A stretch of DNA of 17,235 bases from Alloclostridium intestinigallinarum. GTDB lineage: Bacteria > Bacillota > Clostridia > Christensenellales > UBA3700. The translations under genes and the position numbers were made by a program. Below are positions 1-6,448 of this stretch, in pieces. Within the stretch, counting starts at the first letter, position 1; every line of letters begins with the position of its first letter. Location: positions 1 through 17,235 of the forward strand of contig CAJFNB010000036.1 in assembly GCA_904393845.1 (NCBI GenBank). Reading direction: 5' to 3'. The notes beneath the pieces are model-generated. The model was not told the origin of the DNA. It was given only the letters and a program-made list of their open reading frames with translations, and did no database searches.

Positions 1-336
1 ATTATCAACAACAATCTTGTCAAGCAGTACTTGACAAGTCTGTCTTACTTATTATCAAAAACAATCTTGTCAAGCAGTACCTGACAAGCCTGTCTTACTT
101 ACTATCAATAACAATCTTGTCAAGTAGTACCTGACAAGCCTGTCTTACTTAATATCAAAAACAATCTTGTCAAGTAGTACCTGACAAGCCGTTTTACTTA
201 CTAGCCAAAATAACCTTGTCAAGTAGCAACCGGCAAGCCCATTAAAACTTTTAACAAAAAGTTGCCGTATCAAGTAGTACCTGACAAGCCTGTCTTACTT
301 ACTATCAAAAACAATCTTGTCAAGTAGTACCTGACA
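1..336. repeat. Tandem 50-bp repeats, each with an imperfect 23-bp dyad
   Basis: Seven dyads begin near 16, 66, 116, 166, 215, 266 and 316, in a 50-bp register. The first is a perfect inverted repeat, CTTGTCAAG, 5 nt (CAGTA), CTTGACAAG, at 16-38. Most others read CTGACAAG on the right arm and so carry one mismatch. The dyads are joined by a conserved linker (TCTTACTTACTATCAAAAAC-like), so the whole 50 bp repeats, not just a short repeat between unique spacers. The last unit stops inside its right arm at 336. There is no open reading frame of note. The function is unknown; possibilities are an array of protein-binding sites, RNA hairpins or decayed mobile repeats. The array probably continues off the left edge. 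Confidence 0.9.
200..288 (+). repeat. 89-bp composite repeat, copy A
   Basis: This 89-bp segment recurs with few differences at 477-565. It starts CTAGCCAAAATAACC, contains a diverged dyad (CTTGTCAAG at 215-223, CCGGCAAG at 230-237), then a 7-bp hairpin AACTTTT, AACA, AAAAGTT at 246-263, and ends in a second dyad whose right arm is 281-288. It replaces ordinary 50-bp units but keeps the 50-bp spacing of dyads. Confidence 0.85.
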
Positions 337-441
337 GCGGCGAGCCGCCGCCCCCGGTCATACCTTGAAGTGGCAGAAAAAGTATTGCGGCGTACCTCTT
401 CGTAATCCTTTTTTGATTACCACAAAAACAGCCGATTGTCT
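337..441. other. Unrelated ~105-bp segment interrupting the dyad array
   Basis: The dyad at 316 breaks off after CTGACA at 336 and the array restarts at about 442. The segment between begins with the GC-rich GCGGCGAGCCGCCGC (337-351), which is repeated exactly at 1991-2005, and includes a small hairpin, GTAATC (401-406), 7 nt, GATTAC (414-419). No reading frame or recognisable gene is present. It could be an insertion into the array or a remnant of another repeat family; no target duplication is obvious. Confidence 0.6.
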
Positions 442-565
442 TTTGTCAAGTAGTATCTGACAAGTCTGTTTTACTTGCTAGCCAAAATAACCTTGTTAAG
501 TAGCAACCGACAAGCCCATTAAAACTTTTAACAAAAAGTTGCCGTGTCAAGTACTACTTGACAAG
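442..565. repeat. Dyad array resumes; composite repeat copy B
   Basis: Three further dyads start near 442, 492 and 543, again about 50 bp apart. 477-565 is the second copy of the 89-bp composite repeat, including the same hairpin AACTTTT, AACA, AAAAGTT at 523-540. Its final dyad is the cleanest in the array: TGTCAAGTA, C, TACTTGACA at 545-563, a perfect inverted repeat around one central base. The array ends at 565. Confidence 0.85.
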
Positions 566-694
566 ATGATTTAACAATGCCGGCAATAGGCGTGTAAGTT
601 ATTGACGCACAGAAAGAAGGGAGAACCGTCCCCCCAAGCATAAGTTGGCAAAGCCATAGCGGAGAGCAGACTTTTCTTTATAGTCTGATATTGC
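566..694. other. Non-coding spacer, no gene seen
   Basis: I see no gene or convincing regulatory site in this stretch. It has a short stem AGACT (669-673), 9 nt, AGTCT (683-687). It separates the dyad array from the 34-bp repeats. Confidence 0.5.
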
Positions 695-796
695 AAGGCG
701 GTTAAGGGATGCAACGTCCCACGTTGCCAAGGCGGTTAAGGGATGCAACGTCCCACGTTGCCAAGGCGGTTAAGGGGTGGAGCGTCCCACGCTCCC
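695..796. repeat. Three tandem 34-bp repeats carrying a 7-3-7 hairpin
   Basis: Units occupy 695-728, 729-762 and 763-796. The first two are identical; each holds a perfect hairpin GCAACGT, CCC, ACGTTGC (711-727 and 745-761). The third keeps the flank AAGGCGGTTAAGGG but its hairpin is GGAGCGT, CCC, ACGCTCC (779-795), so both arms have changed together and pairing is intact. A fourth relative, GGAGCGC, CAC, GCGCTCC, lies at 2074-2090. The array ends only about 50 bp upstream of the marR promoter. Function unknown. Confidence 0.9.
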
Positions 797-817
797 GGCG
801 CTTAAAATATATGTAAA

Positions 818-835
818 ATGTTGCGTTCTCAACAT
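818..835. promoter_or_regulatory. Inverted repeat upstream of marR, candidate operator
   Basis: ATGTTG, 6 nt, CAACAT is a perfect inverted repeat that ends 8 bp before the -35 box of the marR promoter. MarR-family regulators commonly bind dyads near their own promoter, so this is a reasonable autoregulatory site. It overlaps an AT-rich stretch (TAAAATATATGT at 803-814) resembling the arms of the inverted repeat before the ABC exporter genes. The assignment is inference. Confidence 0.4.
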
Positions 836-843
836 AATTCGCA

Positions 844-872
844 TTGACAAGCGCATATAATCGGGGTATAAT
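844..872 (+). promoter_or_regulatory. Consensus sigma-A promoter of the marR operon
   Basis: TTGACA (844-849), a 17-bp spacer and TATAAT (867-872) match the housekeeping consensus perfectly. A second TATAAT sits at 856-861, too close to the -35 to pair with it. Transcription would start near 879, leaving a leader of about 14 nt before the ATG at 893. Such a strong promoter usually implies tight repression when not needed. Confidence 0.85.
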
Positions 873-892
873 CGGCGTATAGAGGTCAGGGA

Positions 893-1342
893 ATGGAAGA
901 GCAGTTCGATTTGATAGATTATATATGCGTAAGCCAGTGTATCCGCCGCGGAGTAAGCCGCGAGGCGGAAGATGAGCTGCGCCGCAACCGCATTTCCCAT
1001 TTTCACATACTGTATATTGCGCTGCTTTACAAGTCGGAAGGCGGACTTACGCTGAGCGAGCTTTCCACGTATGCGGGCATGGACAGGGCGAACGCAACGC
1101 GCGCGGTCGCCGATCTGGAGCATTTGGGTTTTGTACGGCGCGAGCGGCATAAGGAAGGGGGTAAGAAGTACAAGATAGTTCTTACTGAAACGGGAACGGA
1201 GATAGGCGGACAGACGATTGCGTTTATGCGCGAAAAGGCGCGCGCACTTGTGAGCGGGCTTACGGATAAAGAGGCGCGCACGTTTTTCTCACTCATTAAA
1301 AAACAAGCCGCATACTTGCGGGCGAATAAGGAGCAGATATGA
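893..1342 (+). CDS. MarR-family transcriptional regulator
   Basis: This 149-residue protein has the length and layout of MarR regulators: N-terminal dimerisation helices, a winged helix-turn-helix at about residues 53-80 (LTLSELSTYAGMDRANATRA, then DLEHLGF), a basic wing at about 81-98 (VRRERHKEGGKKYKI) and a C-terminal helix. The family forms dimers that bind palindromic operators and usually release DNA when they bind phenolic ligands or are oxidised. C12 and C16 near the N-terminus could in principle be redox-sensitive (inference). The ATG at 893 follows AGAGG (881-885). The gene overlaps the next by 4 bp (ATGA), so the pair is translationally coupled. Likely targets are its own operon and perhaps the exporter genes downstream; the ligand is unknown. 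Confidence 0.9.
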   Translation: MEEQFDLIDYICVSQCIRRGVSREAEDELRRNRISHFHILYIALLYKSEGGLTLSELSTYAGMDRANATRAVADLEHLGFVRRERHKEGGKKYKIVLTETGTEIGGQTIAFMREKARALVSGLTDKEARTFFSLIKKQAAYLRANKEQI

Positions 1343-1965
1343 AAGTTTTGATGTTGAACGGAAGTCCCCACGAAAAAGGCTGCGTCTTCACAGCGTTGAG
1401 TGAAGTGGCAAGCGAGCTTGAAAAGTACGGAATAGAAAGCGAAATTTTCCAGATGGGCAAAAAGCCGGTTATGGGCTGTATCAGCTGCAACGCCTGCGCA
1501 AAGACGGGTAAATGCTTTTACAATGACGACAGGGTGAACGAGTGCGCGGAAAAACTGCGCGAAGCCGACGCCTTTATAATAGGTTCGCCCGTATATTACG
1601 CGGGACCCAACGGCGCGCTGTGCGCTTTTCTTGACAGGCTGTTTTATTCTTCGAGCGGCTACGAGGGCAAACCGGGCGCGTGCGTGGTGAATTGCAGAAG
1701 GGGCGGCGCAAGCGCGGCTTTCGACAGGCTGAACAAGTACTTCACCATATCCAATATGCCCGTTATCCCTTCGCAGTACTGGAACTCCACGCACGGCAGA
1801 ACGCCCGAACAGGTCAAGCTGGACTTCGAGGGGATGCAGACTATGCGCACCCTTGCCAAAAATACCGCGTGGATGCTGCAAACGCTTTCCGCAAAAGAGC
1901 ACCCCGGGTACGAAAAGCATATATATACCGATTTTATACCCCGTATCCATAGCCAACCCCAGTAG
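1339..1965 (+). CDS. NAD(P)H-dependent flavoprotein with a four-Cys iron-sulfur motif
   Basis: This 208-residue protein has a flavodoxin-like fold. LNGSPHEKG at residues 6-14 is the FMN-phosphate loop, and GSPVYYAGPNG at 82-92 is the second flavin-contact loop typical of NADPH-dependent FMN reductases. Cysteines 47, 50, 53 and 59 form CX2CX2CX5C, the compact cluster motif of the iron-sulfur flavoprotein (Isf) group, so a [4Fe-4S] cluster is plausible. Members reduce quinones, nitro compounds or oxygen species, or pass electrons; the substrate here cannot be read from sequence. A good ribosome binding site, AAGGAG (1328-1333), lies inside the end of marR, with a 4-bp overlap. Linkage to MarR suggests induction by redox-active or aromatic compounds. 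Confidence 0.82.
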   Translation: MKVLMLNGSPHEKGCVFTALSEVASELEKYGIESEIFQMGKKPVMGCISCNACAKTGKCFYNDDRVNECAEKLREADAFIIGSPVYYAGPNGALCAFLDRLFYSSSGYEGKPGACVVNCRRGGASAAFDRLNKYFTISNMPVIPSQYWNSTHGRTPEQVKLDFEGMQTMRTLAKNTAWMLQTLSAKEHPGYEKHIYTDFIPRIHSQPQ

Positions 1966-2100
1966 AACACTTTAATCGTACTGCTTCCGGGCGGCGAGCC
2001 GCCGCAGGCTGATTACTCTGCGAAGAAAGCAATTCAGCATTATCGCTTGGTTGCTTCGCAGATTATCATGGGTGGAGCGCCACGCGCTCCCGCTGAAAGC
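1966..2100. repeat. Repeat patch after the marR operon
   Basis: Three structured pieces lie here. GCGGCGAGCCGCCGC at 1991-2005 is identical to 337-351. A larger stem pairs CTGCGAAG (2018-2025) with CTTCGCAG (2054-2061), and AGCAA continues the pairing after a small bulge. The hairpin GGAGCGC, CAC, GCGCTCC (2074-2090) is a compensatory variant of the one at 779-795. No gene is present and there is no clear U-tract, so it is not an obvious terminator. The order of GC palindrome then hairpin matches that left of marR. Confidence 0.7.
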
Positions 2101-2128
2101 AAAGCATTTTACAACCCGACATATACAC

Positions 2129-2158
2129 ACATATTTTATGTTTTATAGTAAAATATGT
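2129..2158. promoter_or_regulatory. 10-bp inverted repeat upstream of the ABC exporter genes
   Basis: ACATATTTTA (2129-2138) and TAAAATATGT (2149-2158) are perfect inverted copies separated by 10 bp, about 60 bp before the first exporter gene. The right arm resembles TAAAATATATGT at 803-814 in front of marR. It could be an operator for the nearby MarR or a hairpin; no good -35/-10 pair is evident, though TATAGT (2144-2149) inside it could be a -10. Confidence 0.5.
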
Positions 2159-2218
2159 CCTACTGAGATTGGCTATGGATACCAAAAAAGACTGAAATAA
2201 GAGTGGTTATATAAAAAT

Positions 2219-3991
2219 ATGGAAAAGGTCGCAAAAACTAAAAAGGACAAGTTGAGCGTGGTACTGCGCTACTATCTGCATTATGCGCTGTGGATAGTGC
2301 TGGCGCTCGGCTTTCTGACGTGCGAAGCGGTGTGCGAGCTGGAACTGCCTTCCTATATGTCGTCCATCATATCGAACGGCATTATGTCCTCCGACCTTAC
2401 CGAGGTTCTGAGGATAGGCGGAATAATGCTCGCAATCGCCTTGGCGTCGTGCTGTTCCTCTATTATAGTAAGTTTTCTTGCTTCTAGGGTGGGCGCGGGT
2501 ATGTCGAAGGACTTGCGCGCGGATATATTCGACAAGGTGCTGTCCTTTTCTTCAAAAGAGTACAACGCCTTTTCCGTGTCCTCGCTGATAACCCGCTCCA
2601 CCAACGACATTACGCAGATTCAGATTTTTACCATAATGTTTTTGCGCATGGTGATGTACGCGCCCATAATGGGCATAGGCGGCATTATCAAGGCGGTGAA
2701 CACGGCTTCGGGCATATCCGCGCTGGGCATTGTGGTGGGAGTCGCCCTCGCCGTGGTGGTGTGCGTCATTATCGTGCTTATGCTGGTAGTCCTGCCCAGA
2801 TTCACCAAAATACAGAAACAGGTGGACGAGGTCAACAGGGTGGCGCGCGAAGGGCTTACCGGTATGATGGTGGTGCGCGCGTTCAATACGCAAAAGCATG
2901 AAGAAGAGCGCTTTGAGGCCGCCAATATGGCGCTTACCAAAAGCAATCTGTTCGTCAACAGGGTCATGTCGCTGCTCATGCCGCTCATCACGATACTTAT
3001 GAACGGCGTAAGCGTTGCCACGGTGTGGGTCGCCGCGCTTTTCGTGGAAGACTACGTGGCGGTTGCCAATATGATGGCGTTTATGCAGTACGCCATTCAG
3101 ATTATCATGTCCTTTATGATGATGAGCATGGTATTCATACTGCTGCCGCGCGCCGTGGTCGCAATGCGCCGCGTGTCCGAGGTGCTGTCCACGCAGCCGA
3201 GTATAGTCGACCCCGAGGGAAAGGAAAATCCCGAAGGAATCCGACTGAAAGGCGAGATAGAATTCAGGGACGTGGCGTATAACTACGGCGGCAGCGAAAA
3301 CGCTATCGAGCACATCTCCTTTACCGCAAGCCCCGGCGAAACGGTGGCGATAATAGGTCCCACGGGCAGCGGTAAATCCACGGTAATCAACCTTATTCCG
3401 CGCCTTGCGGACGCGAGCGAAGGCAGCGTTCTGATAGACGGCAGGGACGTGCGCGAATACAACGTGGACGACCTCAGGCGCAACATAGGATTCGTACCGC
3501 AGAAAAATATACTTTTTTCGGGAACGATAGCTTCCAATCTGCGCATGGGCGACGAAAACGCCACGGATGAGCAGTTGCGCAAGGCGGCGGAGATAGCGCA
3601 GGCGGAGGAATTTATTTCGGAAAAGCCGGAGGGGATAAACGACCCCATAGCGCAGGGCGGCACGAACGTGTCGGGCGGGCAGAAACAGCGTCTTGCCATT
3701 GCTAGGGCGCTTGTGAAGAAAGCTCCGATATACATTTTCGACGATTCGTTCTCCGCGCTGGACTTCAAGACGGACGCGGCGCTGAGGAGCGCGCTTGCGG
3801 AGAATATGAAGGATTCCACCGTTATAATCGTAGCCCAGCGCGTGGGCACTATTATGAACGCGGACAGGATAATCGTGCTGGACGACGGCAGGATCGCGGG
3901 CGTGGGCACGCACAGAGAGCTGCTTGAAACTTGCGAGGTGTACAACCAGATAGCAAAGTCGCAGCTGAGCGAGGAGGACTTGAAAAGATGA
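2219..3991 (+). CDS. ABC exporter half-transporter, degenerate ATP-site subunit
   Basis: This 590-residue protein has a six-helix membrane domain (about 20-310) fused to an ATPase domain (about 345-585). Walker A is GPTGSGKS (380-387), the Q-loop lies around VPQK (426-429) and the signature is SGGQ (485-488). Walker B reads YIFDDS, so D509 replaces the catalytic Glu, and the switch His is Gln (VAQR, Q540). These changes mark the low-activity site of heterodimeric exporters such as TM287/288 and BmrCD. The partner is the overlapping next gene. Such pairs export drugs, lipids or peptides; the substrate is not deducible. The start has only a weak upstream purine stretch (AAGAGTGG, about 12 nt away), so initiation may be modest. 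Confidence 0.92.
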   Translation: MEKVAKTKKDKLSVVLRYYLHYALWIVLALGFLTCEAVCELELPSYMSSIISNGIMSSDLTEVLRIGGIMLAIALASCCSSIIVSFLASRVGAGMSKDLRADIFDKVLSFSSKEYNAFSVSSLITRSTNDITQIQIFTIMFLRMVMYAPIMGIGGIIKAVNTASGISALGIVVGVALAVVVCVIIVLMLVVLPRFTKIQKQVDEVNRVAREGLTGMMVVRAFNTQKHEEERFEAANMALTKSNLFVNRVMSLLMPLITILMNGVSVATVWVAALFVEDYVAVANMMAFMQYAIQIIMSFMMMSMVFILLPRAVVAMRRVSEVLSTQPSIVDPEGKENPEGIRLKGEIEFRDVAYNYGGSENAIEHISFTASPGETVAIIGPTGSGKSTVINLIPRLADASEGSVLIDGRDVREYNVDDLRRNIGFVPQKNILFSGTIASNLRMGDENATDEQLRKAAEIAQAEEFISEKPEGINDPIAQGGTNVSGGQKQRLAIARALVKKAPIYIFDDSFSALDFKTDAALRSALAENMKDSTVIIVAQRVGTIMNADRIIVLDDGRIAGVGTHRELLETCEVYNQIAKSQLSEEDLKR

Positions 3992-6159
3992 GCGGTAAAG
4001 AGATTTCAAGACCCGTAAGAAGACCCGTGCGCCGCGGACCGGGAGGACCGGGAGGTCCCCACGGCGGCGGAATGCCGGGGGAAAAGCCCAAGGAATTCAA
4101 GAAAACGCTGTTCAAGACCCTGCGCTATATGCGCAAGAATCTGGTTGCGATAATAATAGCGTTCATACTCGCAATAGGCGGCGTCGTGGCTACGATACTC
4201 GTACCGGACATAATGGGACAGGCGACCGACGAGCTTATGACGGGCGTGCTGAGAAAACAGATATACGAAACGGTGAAAGTCGCCGATTCGCTGGTCACGG
4301 GGCAGATGATGGAGCAAGCCGAGGTATCGCCCGATACGCCCCTGGTCGAGTGGCTTGCCGCCCACCCGGAGGATATACCGCAGGAAGATGTCGGGATAGA
4401 CGAAGAGGATATGGCGCAGCTCGGCTCTATCACGATAGGGCAGATGGTGGACGCACACTCGGCAACCACGCTGGGCGAATATATGGCAAGGCTGGGCATG
4501 GCGTCGGTGTTCGATTCGCTTCCTTCCGACTACTCGGACACGGTGTACCACACTTCGCTTTTGGAAGGCGAACCGGGCATAGACGTGGAAGCCATAGTAA
4601 TGACGCTTGTCAAAACGCTTATTCTCGTATGCGTTTCGGGCGCGCTGTCCTACGCGCAGGGCTTTATCCTCGCCACCGTGGCGCAGAGCGTTTCCTACCG
4701 CTTCCGCAAGGATATATATGCTAAAATAGACAAACTGCCGCTCAAATACTTCGACGGCACCACGCACGGCGAGGTGATGAGTTATCTCACCAACGACGTG
4801 GATATGATATCCACTTCGCTCAACCAGTCGCTTTCCCAGCTGCTTACTGCGGCGACCACGCTTATCGGCGTTATGATAATGATGTTCCGCATAAACTGGA
4901 TTCTGACGCTGGTGGCGCTGGTGATAATCCCCGTATCCGTGCTGATAATGCTGATTGTCGTGAAGAAGTCGCAGAAATATTACCTCAGGCAGCAGGAATA
5001 TCTGGGACACGTGAACGGACAGATAGAGGAGATATTCGGCGGACAGAACGTCGTCAAGCTGTTCTCGGGCGAAGAACGCGCCAAAAAGGAGTTTGCCGAA
5101 TACAACGGCAAATTGCAGGAATCGGCGTGGAAGTCGCAGTTCTATTCGGGCATTATGATGCCTACCAATAAGCTGATGGGCAATATAAGTTTCGTGATAA
5201 CCTGCGTGCTGGGCGGCTACTTCGTGATAAACGGCAGTATGCTCGTGGGACAGATTCAGGCGTTTGCAAGCTATGTAAGGCAATTCAACCAGCCCATTTC
5301 GCAGGTATCGGGCATAGCCAATACCCTGCAATCCACGGTCGCGGCGTCCGAGAGGGTGTTCAACTTCCTCGAAGAAAAAGAGGAGACGGAGACGGGCGAA
5401 GAAACGCTGGGCACCGTGAACGGCGACGTGTTGTTCGACCACGTCCGCTTCGGTTACGACCCCGAAAAGATTATTATCAAGGACTTCAACTGCAACGTGA
5501 AGGCGGGGCAGACCATAGCCATAGTGGGACCCACGGGCGCGGGCAAGACCACGATAGTCAAACTTTTAATGCGCTTTTACGAACTGAACGGCGGCTTTAT
5601 CGCCGTGGACGGGAAGAAGATAACGGACGTTACGCGCGCGTCGCTCCGCGACGAAGTGGGCATGGTACTGCAGGATACGTGGCTGTTTTCCGGCACGATT
5701 ATGGAAAATATCCGTTACGGCAGGCTTGACGCCACGGACGAAGAGGTGGTTGCGGCGGCAAAATGCGCCTATGCCGACCACTTTATAAATACCCTTCCCG
5801 GCGGATACGGCTTTGTGATAAACGAAGAGGGCGCGAACATCTCGCAGGGGCAGAAACAGCTGCTGACCATAGCGCGCGCGATACTCGCAGACCCGCGTAT
5901 TCTCATACTCGACGAGGCCACTTCGTCCGTGGATACGCGCACGGAACAGCTCATTCAAAACGCCATGGATAAACTGATGGAAGGCAGGACGAGTTTTGTC
6001 ATAGCGCACCGTCTGTCCACAATCAAAAACGCAGACCTTATTCTGGTGCTCATGGACGGCGACGTGGTGGAGCAGGGCACACATAAGGAGCTGCTTGAAA
6101 AGGGCGGCGCTTACGCCGAGCTTTACAACTCGCAGTTCACTTCCGCCGCGGAGGAATGA
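3988..6159 (+). CDS. ABC exporter half-transporter, catalytic subunit with large extracellular loop
   Basis: This is a 723-residue protein when started at the ATG overlapping the previous stop (ATGA). That start follows GAGGAGG (3971-3977); a 19-residue-longer upstream start lies wholly inside the previous gene and is rejected. After an Arg/Pro/Gly-rich cytoplasmic tail (8-35) comes the membrane domain. The segment between the first two helices, about residues 75-203, is over 100 residues longer than usual and acidic. The ATPase has Walker A GPTGAGKT (514-521), Walker B with catalytic E643 (ILDEATS) and switch H674 (IAHR). Its signature is SQGQ (619-622) instead of SGGQ. Canonical Walker B and His with a degenerate signature complement the first subunit exactly, giving one active and one degenerate site. 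Confidence 0.93.
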   Translation: MSGKEISRPVRRPVRRGPGGPGGPHGGGMPGEKPKEFKKTLFKTLRYMRKNLVAIIIAFILAIGGVVATILVPDIMGQATDELMTGVLRKQIYETVKVADSLVTGQMMEQAEVSPDTPLVEWLAAHPEDIPQEDVGIDEEDMAQLGSITIGQMVDAHSATTLGEYMARLGMASVFDSLPSDYSDTVYHTSLLEGEPGIDVEAIVMTLVKTLILVCVSGALSYAQGFILATVAQSVSYRFRKDIYAKIDKLPLKYFDGTTHGEVMSYLTNDVDMISTSLNQSLSQLLTAATTLIGVMIMMFRINWILTLVALVIIPVSVLIMLIVVKKSQKYYLRQQEYLGHVNGQIEEIFGGQNVVKLFSGEERAKKEFAEYNGKLQESAWKSQFYSGIMMPTNKLMGNISFVITCVLGGYFVINGSMLVGQIQAFASYVRQFNQPISQVSGIANTLQSTVAASERVFNFLEEKEETETGEETLGTVNGDVLFDHVRFGYDPEKIIIKDFNCNVKAGQTIAIVGPTGAGKTTIVKLLMRFYELNGGFIAVDGKKITDVTRASLRDEVGMVLQDTWLFSGTIMENIRYGRLDATDEEVVAAAKCAYADHFINTLPGGYGFVINEEGANISQGQKQLLTIARAILADPRILILDEATSSVDTRTEQLIQNAMDKLMEGRTSFVIAHRLSTIKNADLILVLMDGDVVEQGTHKELLEKGGAYAELYNSQFTSAAEE

Positions 6160-6221
6160 CAAGCCGCGGGCGGAAGACTTCCGGACGGTAAAGTCGGTAA
6201 GCAGGCGGCCCTGCCGCAAAC

Positions 6222-6249
6222 AAAAATACGGACGGACGTCCGTATTTTT
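6222..6249. terminator. Bidirectional intrinsic terminator
   Basis: AAAAATACGGAC (6222-6233), loop GGAC, GTCCGTATTTTT (6238-6249) form a perfect 12-bp stem with A and T tracts on both sides. It can end the exporter operon on the plus strand and the tRNA transcript on the minus strand. A smaller hairpin, GCAGG, CGGC, CCTGC (6201-6214), lies just before it. The ACGGACG core recurs in the terminator at 17077. Confidence 0.93.
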
Positions 6250-6253
6250 TGTA

Positions 6254-6330
6254 TGGCGTACCCGAATGGATTCGAACCATCGGCACCAAGCGTCGGAGGC
6301 TTGTGCTCTATCCAACTGAGCTACGGGTAC
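6254..6330 (-). tRNA. tRNA-Arg (anticodon CCG)
   Basis: The minus strand folds as a full cloverleaf. The acceptor stem is GTACCCG/CGGGTAC. The D-stem is GCTC/GAGC. The anticodon stem is CAAGC/GCTTG with loop CTCCGAC, which places CCG at positions 34-36 and so decodes CGG. The T-arm is GATGG/CCATT with TTCGAAT in the loop. The discriminator is G and the 3' CCA is encoded (6254-6256). The gene ends four bases from the bidirectional terminator. Confidence 0.97.
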
Positions 6331-6378
6331 ACGCCGCAACGATTTAAGGGCTTTGACGGCATACCGCCAAGCCCTTAT

Positions 6379-6407
6379 ATTATAGACTTTTTTATGAAGA
6401 AAGTAAA
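6379..6407 (-). promoter_or_regulatory. Promoter of tRNA-Arg
   Basis: On the minus strand, TTTACT (6402-6407), a 17-bp spacer and TATAAT (6379-6384) form a plausible sigma-A promoter about 49 bp before the tRNA. The leader region contains an inverted repeat, AAGGGCTT (6346-6353) and AAGCCCTT (6369-6376), without a following U-tract. Confidence 0.65.
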
Positions 6408-6448
6408 GGCATTTTCCCTGCCGCGGAAGTTCTTATACGAAGAGGGAA

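Noticed and set aside
1..565. CRISPR array
   Set aside because: The whole 50-bp unit repeats, including the parts that would be spacers; there are no unique spacers and no cas genes.
3931..3987. Upstream start for the second ABC gene, adding 19 residues
   Set aside because: That ATG lies inside the first ABC gene, and the added residues match nothing; the ATG at 3988 has GAGGAGG upstream and the usual 4-bp overlap.
2552..5442. Long antisense frames across both ABC genes (2552-4009, 4006-5442)
   Set aside because: Both are His/Arg/Tyr-rich shadows of well-supported ABC exporter genes.
6346..6376. Terminator for the zinc-ribbon gene
   Set aside because: The inverted repeat AAGGGCTT/AAGCCCTT has no following U-tract on the minus strand and lies downstream of the tRNA promoter, so it would interrupt the tRNA transcript.
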